A stretch of DNA of 26,170 nt from a virus. The stretch is from IMG/VR virus record IMGVR_UViG_3300042141_000070, positions 1-26,170 of that record; one strand, written 5' to 3'. A model generated the notes under the pieces. It made no database searches, was not told the origin of the DNA, and was given only the letters and a program-made list of their open reading frames with translations. The translations under genes were made by a program, and so were the position numbers. Shown here one piece after another: positions 5,489 through 13,313 of the stretch (its first letter is position 1; every line of letters starts with the position of its first letter).

Positions 5489-6066
5489 CGCTCAACCCTC
5501 CTCAACAAAACCACGCCGTCCCCCTGTTGCGTCGCGCTAAACCGATGCCTGCTGTGGTAATTGCTGCGCACAGCCCGCACGTCACGGTCAATCACGCCGG
5601 ACACTGTGACCTGTTCACCGGGCCCGAGTCCTCGCAGTGCCTGCACGATCCGCAGGTATTGTTCAGACCGGACACGCCGGAACCTGACCTGCAGCAGCCC
5701 CTTCAGGACGTGATGCTGCCCGTCTACACGCACCAGCCTGAACCTGTACCGCTGCCCGGTCTGACGTGCGATTCCGTTGGCTCGCACAACCGCGGCCCGC
5801 AGCTGGCCCGCGTCGCCCTCAATAGGCCTGCTGACGCCCACCTGCCAGTTCTCGCTGTCGTGGATTGTCACCGGCACCACATGCGACACCAGCACACCGC
5901 CGCAGACGCTCCGGCAGATCAGACGGCTTGCGGATTGCGTTCGGCTGTTGTGCCTGCTGACGGATCGGTGGACGGCTGACTGCTGCCGACCGTCGCAACG
6001 GATCAGCAGTTCCGCGCCCACTGGCAGGGCGTCCAGCCCGTGATGTTGAATCAATTGCTGGCTCAT
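5485..6066 (-). CDS. Hypothetical basic protein, 193 aa
   Basis: ATG at 6066 overlaps the preceding stop by 4 bases. The protein begins MSQQLIQHHGLDALPVGAEL and is rich in Arg, Val and Gln. It has several short beta-like stretches (GGVLVSHVVPVTIHD, RYRFRLVRVDGQHHVLKG, EQVTVSGVIDRDVRAVR). I see no membrane segment, signal peptide, zinc cluster or nuclease motif. The overlap coupling and length support a real gene, but I do not recognise it. It lies directly upstream of the methyltransferase, with which it should be co-translated. Confidence 0.7.
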   Translation of the reverse strand: MSQQLIQHHGLDALPVGAELLIRCDGRQQSAVHRSVSRHNSRTQSASRLICRSVCGGVLVSHVVPVTIHDSENWQVGVSRPIEGDAGQLRAAVVRANGIARQTGQRYRFRLVRVDGQHHVLKGLLQVRFRRVRSEQYLRIVQALRGLGPGEQVTVSGVIDRDVRAVRSNYHSRHRFSATQQGDGVVLLRRVER

Positions 6067-6296
6067 TCTGGCAAGCTCCTTCCCGGCTCGCACACCGTCA
6101 CACGATCCAACACGCGATCGTAATCGTACTCCTCTTGTCTGTTGCCCTCTAAGACACGGACACGATGCCGCGTCCGTGCCTGGCGTTCCTGCAGTGCACG
6201 CCTCTGGACTTCGGCAGCGTAGGCTGCGTAGTCCTGTGGATCGTCGTCCTCGCGGTCGCCCTGCTCCATGAATTTTCGTTCGGTCCAGCGGCTCAC
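6063..6296 (-). CDS. Hypothetical highly charged protein, 77 aa
   Basis: The GTG at 6296 is chosen because it overlaps the previous stop by 4 bases (GTGA) and has GGAGGG 6 bases upstream; an ATG at 6269 is the alternative. The protein has an acidic patch (EQGDREDDDPQDYAAYAAEV), then an Arg/Gln-rich helix (QRRALQERQARTRHRVRVLE) and an acidic YDYDRVLDRV end. It is likely helical, and its family is unrecognised. It is one link in the chain of overlapping small genes. Confidence 0.62.
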   Translation of the reverse strand: MSRWTERKFMEQGDREDDDPQDYAAYAAEVQRRALQERQARTRHRVRVLEGNRQEEYDYDRVLDRVTVCEPGRSLPE

Positions 6297-6526
6297 CGCA
6301 CGCCCTCCACGTATTCCCCGGTCTCCGGATTGAATTCGCATCGAACGTCCACCAATCTCATGCCCGTCAATTTTGCGGGTCGTTTTTCCAACGGCCCTGT
6401 CAGCGTTGTCTCAGTAACTATCGCTTTGCACGAAACGGTTCGCACAACGCCATCCACCAACGCTGTCACCTCAACGCGAATCAACTGCCCGACATCAATC
6501 GGCGTGATGTATTTGTCAAGACTCAC
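6293..6526 (-). CDS. Hypothetical beta-rich protein, 77 aa
   Basis: The GTG start at 6526 has GGAGG 8 bases upstream. The sequence alternates hydrophobic and polar residues (VGQLIRVEVTALVDGVV, CKAIVTETTLTG, MRLVDVRCEFNPETGEYV), suggesting a small beta-sandwich or barrel. No cysteine cluster, signal or membrane segment is seen. I do not recognise the family. Its start region shares 18 identical bases with the start region of the methyltransferase gene about 1 kb away. Confidence 0.68.
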   Translation of the reverse strand: MSLDKYITPIDVGQLIRVEVTALVDGVVRTVSCKAIVTETTLTGPLEKRPAKLTGMRLVDVRCEFNPETGEYVEGVR

Positions 6527-6529
6527 CGC

Positions 6530-6730
6530 TCAACCCTCCTTCTGCCATCCTTCAGCCCCCTGCCACGGCACGGAATAGGTGCCCTTGCCACTCAGCACGG
6601 TGTCGGACAACGTGCCCAACACCATCCTCGAAACCCGCAGCCGTTCCCGCAAGTCGCGGACTTCCGCGGCCAGCTGGTCCCGCTCAGCTGCGACTCGTTC
6701 CAGTTCACTCAATGCCTGTTGCTCTGTCAT
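6530..6730 (-). CDS. Small coiled-coil protein, 66 aa
   Basis: ATG at 6730 overlaps the preceding stop by 4 bases. Residues 3-38 form a leucine-rich coiled coil (ALSELERVAAERDQLAAEV, then RDLRERLRVSRMVLGTL). The remaining 25 residues are Gly/Trp-containing (KGTYSVPWQGAEGWQKEG). Function is unknown. The short heptad run suggests dimerisation, perhaps with the next upstream gene product, which is also helical. Confidence 0.65.
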   Translation of the reverse strand: MTEQQALSELERVAAERDQLAAEVRDLRERLRVSRMVLGTLSDTVLSGKGTYSVPWQGAEGWQKEG

Positions 6731-6939
6731 GGCACCTGTTCCTCCGCGTCGTTGTCGATCAATCGCGCCCGCAGTCGTCGCATGTCGCCCTCGATCCGGC
6801 TGACGCGTGTCAATGCGTCGCACAGTGCCGCGTTGATGCGGGCAATCTCCGCCTGCAAATCCGCAGGCGGTTCCGGTGTTGGTGCTGGTGCTGGCTGCTC
6901 AACGTCGCCGTCAACGTAGATCCTGATGATGGTCATCAC
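6727..6939 (-). CDS. Hypothetical protein with Pro-rich linker and helical tail, 70 aa
   Basis: The protein begins MMTIIRIYVDGDV, has a Pro/Ala linker (QPAPAPTPEPPAD, about residues 15-27), and ends in a helical segment LQAEIARINAALCDALTRVS with a further charged helix. The GTG at 6939 overlaps the upstream stop by 4 bases; an ATG one codon later is equally possible. The N-terminal strand, linker and coiled-coil layout suggests a tethered dimer. The family is unknown. Confidence 0.62.
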   Translation of the reverse strand: MMTIIRIYVDGDVEQPAPAPTPEPPADLQAEIARINAALCDALTRVSRIEGDMRRLRARLIDNDAEEQVP

Positions 6940-7121
6940 TGCACCCCCGCTGCGCTTGCCACGATTGCCGCCAGCCCTTCCTGCCGTGTTGCGTAGCGTG
7001 CATCAATCCACGCCACCACCGCAGGCGGGAGTTTCACCACGCACGTCACCGCGTCGCGGCTGTGCTTGCGAGGACGCCCCATCACGGGCTTCGTCTCGGT
7101 CTTCTGCTTTGCCTTCTTCAT
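6936..7121 (-). CDS. Small basic protein, possible ribbon-helix-helix DNA binder, 61 aa
   Basis: ATG at 7121 overlaps the upstream stop by 4 bases. The protein has a Lys-rich start, a GRPRK patch (residues 15-19), then a strand TCVVKLPPAVVAWIDARYAT followed by RQEGLAAIVASAAG. A short strand and two helices after a basic arm fit the ribbon-helix-helix pattern, and GRPRK resembles an AT-hook core. This is a fold guess from pattern only, but a DNA-binding role is reasonable for its size and charge. Confidence 0.65.
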   Translation of the reverse strand: MKKAKQKTETKPVMGRPRKHSRDAVTCVVKLPPAVVAWIDARYATRQEGLAAIVASAAGVQ

Positions 7122-7384
7122 CGGTCGCCCTTTCGTTTCTTTGCAAACTGTTCCACCTGTTCCGCGGCCTCACGAATCCGCGTCAACTCCTGCACCAAAT
7201 GCCGCGCCGCCTGTCGGCCACGCACGGACAGCCACGTTGCTGACGTAAGCCGTCCCAACTCCTCCACCAGATCCTTGACGATGTCATCAGTCACGGTCGC
7301 CCTTTCATTGAGTAAACACACTTCACACCGCGAGCCCTCCCACGGACACAGCGGCTGTCTGCACGTTTCGCACAGTTCGTTCAT
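7118..7384 (-). CDS. Small zinc-finger-like protein, 88 aa
   Basis: The N-terminus holds five cysteines, C5-x2-C8, C13 and C20-x2-C23 (NELCETCRQPLCPWEG, then SRCEVCLLNE), enough to hold one zinc ion. The remaining 60 residues are helical and charged, ending in QVEQFAKKRKGDR. The ATG at 7384 has GGAG 9 bases upstream. It is 4 bases from the preceding stop. The family is unknown. The zinc knuckle with a helical tail suggests nucleic-acid or protein binding. Confidence 0.7.
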   Translation of the reverse strand: MNELCETCRQPLCPWEGSRCEVCLLNERATVTDDIVKDLVEELGRLTSATWLSVRGRQAARHLVQELTRIREAAEQVEQFAKKRKGDR

Positions 7385-7388
7385 GGCC

Positions 7389-7631
7389 TCAATCTCCGAC
7401 AGACAACCATGCCGTCTGTGACTGCCTGATGCCGTTCACAAATTCAATCACGCGCACCCCGCAAAAATTGACCTTTGAACAGTCGTGTACCGCATGATTA
7501 TTAACCCACATGCGGTCAAAATTTCCGGCGTAGATTCGGGCAACGCTCCTCGCCTTTTCCTCGCTCGCAAACAACTCCAACGGGATGTCACACTCATCAA
7601 ATTCCGCCACCACCAACCAGACTTTTCCCAT
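7389..7631 (-). CDS. Hypothetical protein, 80 aa
   Basis: The ATG at 7631 follows GAGGGGAA by 5 bases and is chosen over an in-frame start nine codons earlier. The sequence MGKVWLVVAEFDECDIPLEL, then FASEEKARSVARIYAGNF and VRVIEFVNGIRQ looks like a small alpha/beta domain. It resembles phage proteins of the type in which a strand-Phe-x-Ser-x-E-x-A-x-x pattern is common. No function is assigned. It is the first gene after the terminator at 7657-7684 and has no visible promoter, so it probably depends on read-through. Confidence 0.68.
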   Translation of the reverse strand: MGKVWLVVAEFDECDIPLELFASEEKARSVARIYAGNFDRMWVNNHAVHDCSKVNFCGVRVIEFVNGIRQSQTAWLSVGD

Positions 7632-7656
7632 GCGTTCCCCTCGCTGACAAATCGCC

Positions 7657-7684
7657 AAAACCCCCGGCAGAACGCCTGCCAGGG
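7657..7684 (-). terminator. Probable rho-independent terminator of the 79-aa gene
   Basis: On the minus strand, CCCTGGCAG pairs with CTGCCGGGG (9 pairs, one T-G wobble, 5-nt loop GCGTT), followed by GTTTTGG. The T run is short. It lies 13 bases after the stop codon of the gene at 7698-7937. Confidence 0.6.
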
Positions 7685-7697
7685 TAGGTGTCGTCTG

Positions 7698-7937
7698 TCA
7701 CTGTTGCAGATCGCGATGGACCGCTCGCCAGTCTACCCGCACGCCGGGCACAAATACCCTGCTGGAAATCTGCGTGCCACGGCCTGTCACCAGCCACCCG
7801 CGTCGTCGGGCCAGCAGACCGAACTCACGCCAGCCCTGACATACTGATTTGCCGTTTGCCGTCCTAAACCAGCCTCCGCCGTTGCGCTGAACACCAGCAA
7901 CATCCGCGATAACCTGGAGCATGTGTGGATTGTCCAT
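7698..7937 (-). CDS. Small protein in its own promoter-terminator unit, 79 aa
   Basis: The ATG at 7937 (MDNPHMLQVIADVAGV) is chosen because GAGGGG lies 8 bases before it; an in-frame start fifteen codons earlier lacks one. The protein has WFRTANGKSVCQGWREFGLL, then basic LARRRGWLVTGRG and VFVPGVRVDWRAVHRDLQQ. There is no membrane segment, and the family is unrecognised. It has a near-consensus promoter 53 bases upstream and a terminator just downstream. It lies directly after the late operon terminator. This makes it an isolated unit at the boundary of the late and accessory regions. Confidence 0.7.
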   Translation of the reverse strand: MDNPHMLQVIADVAGVQRNGGGWFRTANGKSVCQGWREFGLLARRRGWLVTGRGTQISSRVFVPGVRVDWRAVHRDLQQ

Positions 7938-7989
7938 CGTCCTGTCCCCTCGTTCGTTGTTTGTTTGTCGTTCACTTGCCACGTGTCAG

Positions 7990-8018
7990 ATCATACTATT
8001 GTTTTCGGAAACTGTAAA
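7990..8018 (-). promoter_or_regulatory. Near-consensus sigma70-like promoter
   Basis: On the minus strand a -35 TTTACA (8018-8013) and a -10 TATGAT (7995-7990), each 5 of 6 to consensus, are separated by exactly 17 bases. It lies just past the late-operon terminator and reads into the gene starting at 7937. A GTTTCCGAAAAC near-palindrome fills most of the spacer and could be an operator. Confidence 0.8.
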
Positions 8019-8040
8019 GCCCTGTCTTGAAGATTTTTGA

Positions 8041-8072
8041 AAAATAAAAAACCCCGCGTTTTCGCGGGGTTT
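8041..8072 (-). terminator. Strong rho-independent terminator of the late operon
   Basis: The minus strand reads AACCCCGCG-AAAA-CGCGGGGTT (9 uninterrupted visible pairs, extendable to 10) and then TTTATTTT. It starts 24 bases after the stop of the tail-tip gene. The plus-strand reading lacks a T run, so it acts on leftward transcription only. Confidence 0.93.
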
Positions 8073-8096
8073 CGGGGTCTCATTTTGTTCGCCATG

Positions 8097-10319
8097 CTAT
8101 TCCGGATCGACCAACACGCCCGGCACAATCAGCAACCCGGATTGCAACCACGGCCTGAACAGTGCTCCCGGCACTGTGTAGGATGTCGCGCCCTTGCTGC
8201 CCCACGTTCGCGTCCACCTGACTGTGCCTGTTGTCCGGCTGTGACTCGCAATGCCTGCTGCGCAGTATTGACTGACATTCTGAAATTCAATTGTGACGGA
8301 ATTCGTCAGCAGGTAGTTTGGATTGATGTAGCTTTCCGTGTTGCCTGCAGCGTTGGCAAATCCTGCAAAACGAATTACCAGCCCCACGTCAAACAATCCA
8401 TAATCGGTGTTCCCGATTATTGCCGCAGGACCACCCAGCGGATACATGACCACGTTGTCAGTCACGCCGCCTGTGTTGGCCGTGAATATGTTGTCCAGTG
8501 CTGTTTTGATCTCGGTTGAAGTCGCGTCCCAGTCCAGCCACGCCGTTGTTTTTGTTGTCAACCCGCTGCGTGCAAACTTAAACCGGAACTGCGTAGTCAG
8601 TGCTGGCTTCACCCAATCCGTCGTGTACCATCGCCAGACATACGCGCGGGCATTTGTGTTGGCGATCATTGCCGGCGTGGTTGATGGTGGTATGAACTTC
8701 ACGCCTGCAACGTTTGTATCAACAATTGAATAATAGCCGTCTGCATCTGTTAGCACAGGGTATTGCCAATATGCGACGCCGTGCAATTGCGTCGTACCGT
8801 CATACACGCGGCTGCCGTCCAGATTGTACGCAAATAAACCGGTTGGACCTGATGCAGTTGCCGTGTATCCTGAGACGCTCCAGTTTGTGCTGCTGCCTTC
8901 ATGATAGTAGGCGCCCGGAAACTTGCCTGTACCAACTACGGACGAATCCGATGCCGTTGCCGTGCCGTCTGCAATCGTGACCTGTGCAATGCAACGGTTG
9001 CCGGCTGTAAATGCCGCACGCTTAAAATCAATCAGTTGTTTATCGCCCTCAACGTTCGACAGCCTGATATATTGAACGTTCACCCACTTCTGCCAGACCG
9101 CTGACCACGGCCCTGTCGTTTCCCAGCCTTCCACGTACAGCCCGTTCGTCGTCAAAACAGCCACGCGGTTGTTTGCACCAGCCCGGATGTCATCAATACC
9201 GTCACGCGCTGCGTAGTTGCTGGTTGGAACGCTGCCGGTATTGTCCACCAGCTTTGGCGGTGCCGATCCGTTCCGCAGTCCGAATTCATAGCCGACGCTG
9301 CTTGTGATCAGTCCCGTCCCGGTGTCGTATCGTGCCGCGATACCGTATGTCGGACGCTGAATCGTGTACCCTGCTGAACCACCGACGCATGTTCCGGGAA
9401 TGCCAACATCTCCTGGATTGCCGGGTGTCGCTGGTGCCGTTGCTACAGCTCCACCTGTGCAGCTGTCGGTGTTCAGTCCCCAGTAGTCTCCGGTTGGTGG
9501 CGGACTCAAAACCCAGTCCCATGTTGACGTGCCACCTCCGGCGCCAACTGTAACAGCGTATTGATGATCCACCTTCACGCCGTCAATATCGCCAGTCGCT
9601 GCGGACCACGTGACGCTAATTTCAATTTTGCGGTGTGGCCACGGTCCCCCTGTTGCGGTCGCTGCTGTGCAGTCTGCAGTTGCCTCAAACGCTGCTTCAA
9701 CATCTGCCGCTGTGGCGTTGTATTGCAGTTCAATCACTTCCAGACTGGTTTTTGTACGTATGTAAACCTTGCCGGCCTGCTGAATGTGAGCGTGTAGAAT
9801 ATACTCTTTGTCGGCTGTGTCGGTCGTGTAGTCCACCCACTCAATCGCCACCGCACGATTGCCCAGAATCACGTAATCGCCACCGGACAACGCTGCAGCA
9901 TTTCGGATGCTCATGGAATAGTAATCCGGCCCGGTGATCAGCGTGAAACTGTTGTCTGTCCCGTCCTGCTGAAACAGTCCGTCTATCGTCGCCGTTTCAA
10001 TAACGGTGCCGTCCGTTGCGTCCAGTTTCACCAGTGCAATTGATTCGCGGCAGTTCGCCGCCAGTGCTCCGGCTGTCCTGGCTGGTCGCGTGACGTAACT
10101 GTTAGCCGTCCCTATTGCCTGCAGCGCAACCAAAACAAACCGGTTTTTCGTGACGCTCAACGCGGCTTCGATGCCTGTGATTTCGTCGGTGCCGTAGTGC
10201 TCACGCCAAAATGAACCGTGCCCGTATTCCCAGACAGTCGTTCCGTCGCTAGTGTCCAGTCCTTTGATCGTCGTTGGCCGGCGTTCGCCGATGCAATTGC
10301 AACACCTGCCCATCAGCAT
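8097..10319 (-). CDS. Large tail-tip or receptor-binding protein, beta-propeller-like, 740 aa
   Basis: This is the last gene of the late cassette. The sequence has PQQ/propeller-like turns such as GLDTSDGTTVWEYG (20-33), VKLDATDGTVIETA (97-110), AARYDTGTGLITSSVGYEFG (328-347) and TTGTVRWTRTWG (696-707). Two copies of another domain follow the pattern of a strand, then LQYNATAADVEAAFEA (198-213) or LDWDATSTEIKTALDN (595-610), and then a Gly-rich strand pair. I associate this domain with planctomycete surface proteins. A Cys cluster RCCNCIG opens the protein. There is no signal peptide. A position after the tape measure and two distal tail genes fits a tail-tip or fibre protein. ATG 10319 follows the previous stop by 3 bases. 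Confidence 0.75.
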   Translation of the reverse strand: MLMGRCCNCIGERRPTTIKGLDTSDGTTVWEYGHGSFWREHYGTDEITGIEAALSVTKNRFVLVALQAIGTANSYVTRPARTAGALAANCRESIALVKLDATDGTVIETATIDGLFQQDGTDNSFTLITGPDYYSMSIRNAAALSGGDYVILGNRAVAIEWVDYTTDTADKEYILHAHIQQAGKVYIRTKTSLEVIELQYNATAADVEAAFEATADCTAATATGGPWPHRKIEISVTWSAATGDIDGVKVDHQYAVTVGAGGGTSTWDWVLSPPPTGDYWGLNTDSCTGGAVATAPATPGNPGDVGIPGTCVGGSAGYTIQRPTYGIAARYDTGTGLITSSVGYEFGLRNGSAPPKLVDNTGSVPTSNYAARDGIDDIRAGANNRVAVLTTNGLYVEGWETTGPWSAVWQKWVNVQYIRLSNVEGDKQLIDFKRAAFTAGNRCIAQVTIADGTATASDSSVVGTGKFPGAYYHEGSSTNWSVSGYTATASGPTGLFAYNLDGSRVYDGTTQLHGVAYWQYPVLTDADGYYSIVDTNVAGVKFIPPSTTPAMIANTNARAYVWRWYTTDWVKPALTTQFRFKFARSGLTTKTTAWLDWDATSTEIKTALDNIFTANTGGVTDNVVMYPLGGPAAIIGNTDYGLFDVGLVIRFAGFANAAGNTESYINPNYLLTNSVTIEFQNVSQYCAAGIASHSRTTGTVRWTRTWGSKGATSYTVPGALFRPWLQSGLLIVPGVLVDPE

Positions 10320-10322
10320 AAC

Positions 10323-10694
10323 TCAGCCCCCGCAATCCAGACTCACCAGCCTCCATTCGCCATCCATCCATCGACAATACACGATGTCGCCTGTGAATCC
10401 CTCGATGTGCTCCATTCGGTTGACCACGGTTTCGGTTCGGCCCGTATCAACCATGTTGCCGCTGGTGTCCTTGCCCCAGATGTTGACGGTTGCCGTTCCA
10501 GGGGTCGTGCTAAAACTTGTGGCCTTCGCCAGATTGCCGGCCAGTTTACCAGACAAATCCAATGGCTGAATAACCTGCTGCCCCTGCATCCGGTCAATAA
10601 TCCGCGCAACAGACTGCGCCAACGCATTCAACGCGGCTGCCGTCAGTCGTTGCCCTGGCTGAAATGCCGGCGGTGTGCGGTCTGCCTGCGTCAT
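10323..10694 (-). CDS. Distal tail-associated hypothetical protein, 123 aa
   Basis: ATG at 10694 overlaps the preceding stop by 4 bases, so it is preferred to a GTG five codons upstream. The N-terminal helix PGQRLTAAALNALAQSVARI (about residues 14-33) is a pattern seen in many phage tail and baseplate proteins. The remainder is beta-rich (ATVNIWGKDTSGNMVDTG, then FTGDIVYCRWMDGEWRLVS) and may form a small beta-sandwich. Its position before the large tail-tip gene suggests a small virion component or adaptor. The exact role is unknown. Confidence 0.72.
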   Translation of the reverse strand: MTQADRTPPAFQPGQRLTAAALNALAQSVARIIDRMQGQQVIQPLDLSGKLAGNLAKATSFSTTPGTATVNIWGKDTSGNMVDTGRTETVVNRMEHIEGFTGDIVYCRWMDGEWRLVSLDCGG

Positions 10695-11587
10695 GTCTGC
10701 GAAGTCCACAACGTGTTAAAGTCGAACGTCTGAAACATGGTTTCCGAACTGTCGGCGGACAACACTTTGTCATAATCCGCCGTGTCTGGCCTGTACTGAT
10801 GATTCCACCCGTAAATCGTTGTGCCTGCCGGACTGGCCCCCGTGCGTGCGGTGCTGCTGAACGCCTTCTGTGCCTTTTCAATGAATGTCAGCGTCAGTTT
10901 TCGCGTGCTCCATTGCCCATCTGTCGATAGCGTGACTTCGTCCTTCAATCCATCAAACAACAGCGTTTCAGGCTGGAATACCTGTGGGCTTCCTGGCAGC
11001 CTGAACGCCAGCGAATTCACACACCCTTTCATGTTGCCCAACGTTACCCACGGCACCACCTGCACCTGATTCCACGTCACGGTGTGCATGGTCACGCTGT
11101 CCGGGACTTGTTGGTTGATGTCTGCCGGCAGCAAAGCGCTGTCAGATTCCCATTTGCACCCGCGGCCAGGTATTGTTCGGAATTCTGTGTTGCTGTCTTG
11201 GTTGTACGTGCACCACGTCCCCGCGGGTAACGGTGTCGGGTCGTTCGGGTCGCCGGCCTGCAGCTGGTCTGCCTGTAGTGGCGTATAAACGAACGTGATG
11301 ACGGCCAGCGTTCCGTCGTGCGTGATGATGTCTGTGTTTGGATCTGATACCGAACCAGCGGGCAAATTGCTTACCCGTGAAATTTCAAATGAATCGGCCA
11401 GCACACCCGGCCACAGCGTACTGTACGACGCCGGCAGACCGAACGGCCCTGAACGCATATGCTCGGCGACGAAATCCCACCGGTCATTCCATGCCGTCAG
11501 GAAAATCCGCGTCAAATTGAATTTGCCGGATCGGTCGCCGGACTCCTTCGGGCTGTCCTCATGCTCTTGGAACGTCGGATACGGCAT
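10691..11587 (-). CDS. Distal tail protein candidate, 298 aa
   Basis: ATG at 11587 lies 4 bases after the tape-measure stop, with AGGG upstream. The protein begins MPYPTFQEHEDSPKESGDRS and has a Trp/Phe-rich start (RIFLTAWNDRWDFVAEHM). A long beta-rich middle contains YTPLQADQL and WNQVQVVPWVTLGNMKG. The C-terminal third includes WSTRKLTLTFIEKAQ and YGWNHQYRPDTADYDKV. The gene after the tape measure is usually the distal tail protein or hub in siphophages, so this call rests on position more than on sequence. No enzymatic motif or membrane segment is seen. Confidence 0.7.
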   Translation of the reverse strand: MPYPTFQEHEDSPKESGDRSGKFNLTRIFLTAWNDRWDFVAEHMRSGPFGLPASYSTLWPGVLADSFEISRVSNLPAGSVSDPNTDIITHDGTLAVITFVYTPLQADQLQAGDPNDPTPLPAGTWCTYNQDSNTEFRTIPGRGCKWESDSALLPADINQQVPDSVTMHTVTWNQVQVVPWVTLGNMKGCVNSLAFRLPGSPQVFQPETLLFDGLKDEVTLSTDGQWSTRKLTLTFIEKAQKAFSSTARTGASPAGTTIYGWNHQYRPDTADYDKVLSADSSETMFQTFDFNTLWTSQT

Positions 11588-11591
11588 TCTG

Positions 11592-13313
11592 TCACCCTAA
11601 GATCGCAACGCCGGCCAATCCGCCGGACACCGCGCCCAGAATCTGTTTGTTGACTTCCACAGCCTGCTTCTGCACGGCCAGTTGCTCACGCGCTATCTTG
11701 TCCGCTTCGGCCTGCTGCACCAGCCTGTCCTGCAGGCTGCGAAACATTTCGACGGCCCCGCCCCTCTGAACCTGTGCCTGTGCCACGGCCTGTACTGCCG
11801 CTGTTGCCGCAACGTCAGCCACGAACTCAGTCGGCGGTGCCTGCCCACGGTCCTGCTGCGTCTGTGCCAGCTGTCGCTGCTGCTCAAGACTCTTCCGGCC
11901 TTGTTCCTGCCGTGCCTCAATTCGCAATCGACGGGCAAGCTCTAATTCGTCCGCTATCGCCGTTCGCTCTGATGATCTCGCCTTGCTGGCTGACAACTTG
12001 AATTCCGGCAACTCCATTGATTCCGCTCGCCCCAGCAACACCTGCGGGCTTAGGTTGTTAGCAATCACAATGCCTGCTGACTTGGAGTAATTCACCAACT
12101 CAGAAATCCATGTGCGAATGTCATCGAATAGCAGTTTCAGCGTATTTGGTGCCTGTGCAAACGTCGTAGCGATTGCAATTCCGAGATCGGCAATGTTGTC
12201 CTGCACTTCCTGGAACATGGCTTTCGCGTTTGCGACGAACGATGCCGCGCCGCCGCCAATGTTGTCGAAGCTCTGTGCAGTCCCGTTGATTGAATCCAGC
12301 ATCGCATTCAGTTCCGGCAACAATGCCGAACCGATTGCTATGGCTGTCATCTCCACGTTGGTTTTGAATTTGCTGTACGCTCCGGCTGTTGTTGCGGCCA
12401 GTCGGTCGTTCATGCCGGCCAGTCGTCCGCTGCCTGTTGTCAGGCCCTCCAATGCCTTCGCCACCATGTCGAACGAAATCAATCCGGCTTCCATGTCTTT
12501 CTTTAGATCGACCATGCTCCGGCCCGTCATCTTGCTAATCTCAAACAGCGGACTGAATCCGCTGTTGATCAGCTGGTTGGCCTCCTGCCCCATCAATCGG
12601 CCAGCCGCTTTGACCTGTGCCATGCCACGCGCCAACAGCATCAACTGCTCGCTATTGCCCTGTGCCACTTCTGTCAGCTGCGACAACGTCGTGAAGGCTT
12701 CTTCGGACCCCATGCCGAAATTCAGCATCAACTTCTGCGCCGCAGCCAGATCCGGCAGACCAAACACAGTTTTCTTATCGAGTCCTCGCAGGTCTTCCAG
12801 CGTCTTTTTGGCCTTGCTGACAGATCCCAGCAGGACCTCAAACGAAATCGCTGTGGTCTCTGCGTCTGCGGACATTTTGAGCATTTGGCCGAATCCAGCA
12901 GCTGCCCCCAGCGTTGCCAATGTTCCACCAACACCACTCATTGCTGTTTTCAATGAACTATACGCTCTTTTTGAAGCGTTAGCCACAGTTGTCAACACGC
13001 CCATTGCCGACGCTGCCCGTGCTGCATTGCTTGGCAGCTGGCCCTGAATTCGCAAGTATTCAGTAATCTGCCTTTCTAGTCCGTCAAAGTCACCAGCTAA
13101 CGCATCGGCAGCATCCCCAGCCAATCCCAGCTGTCCGGTGATTCCTCCGATTGATATGGCGTATCCGCCAATAGAACCCAATGCAGCCCCGGCCCTGCCT
13201 GCACCTCCAGCCATACCCTGCATTGCCGTTGCAGCCTTGCCGGCTTCCGTTTGGACGGCCTTCATACCGTCTGCGGAAAACAGAACCTGTGCTTCCTGAA
13301 TCGTAATTGCCAT
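11592..13313 (-). CDS. Tail tape measure protein, 573 aa
   Basis: The protein starts MAITIQEAQVLFSADGM and then has an Ala/Gly-rich region. A typical tape-measure N-terminal domain spans about residues 140-330 (AETTAISFEVLLGSVSKAKK, MGQEANQLINSGFSPLFEIS, then a GLTTGSGRLAGMNDR loop). A long helical C-terminus (about 420-560) is rich in Gln, Arg and Ala (QEQGRKSLEQQRQLAQTQQD). Hydrophobic stretches in the middle are usual for tape measures. The ATG at 13313 overlaps the stop of the GT frame by one base (TGATG). At the usual 1.5 Angstrom per residue, the tail would be about 85 nm long (an estimate). Confidence 0.93.
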   Translation of the reverse strand: MAITIQEAQVLFSADGMKAVQTEAGKAATAMQGMAGGAGRAGAALGSIGGYAISIGGITGQLGLAGDAADALAGDFDGLERQITEYLRIQGQLPSNAARAASAMGVLTTVANASKRAYSSLKTAMSGVGGTLATLGAAAGFGQMLKMSADAETTAISFEVLLGSVSKAKKTLEDLRGLDKKTVFGLPDLAAAQKLMLNFGMGSEEAFTTLSQLTEVAQGNSEQLMLLARGMAQVKAAGRLMGQEANQLINSGFSPLFEISKMTGRSMVDLKKDMEAGLISFDMVAKALEGLTTGSGRLAGMNDRLAATTAGAYSKFKTNVEMTAIAIGSALLPELNAMLDSINGTAQSFDNIGGGAASFVANAKAMFQEVQDNIADLGIAIATTFAQAPNTLKLLFDDIRTWISELVNYSKSAGIVIANNLSPQVLLGRAESMELPEFKLSASKARSSERTAIADELELARRLRIEARQEQGRKSLEQQRQLAQTQQDRGQAPPTEFVADVAATAAVQAVAQAQVQRGGAVEMFRSLQDRLVQQAEADKIAREQLAVQKQAVEVNKQILGAVSGGLAGVAILG

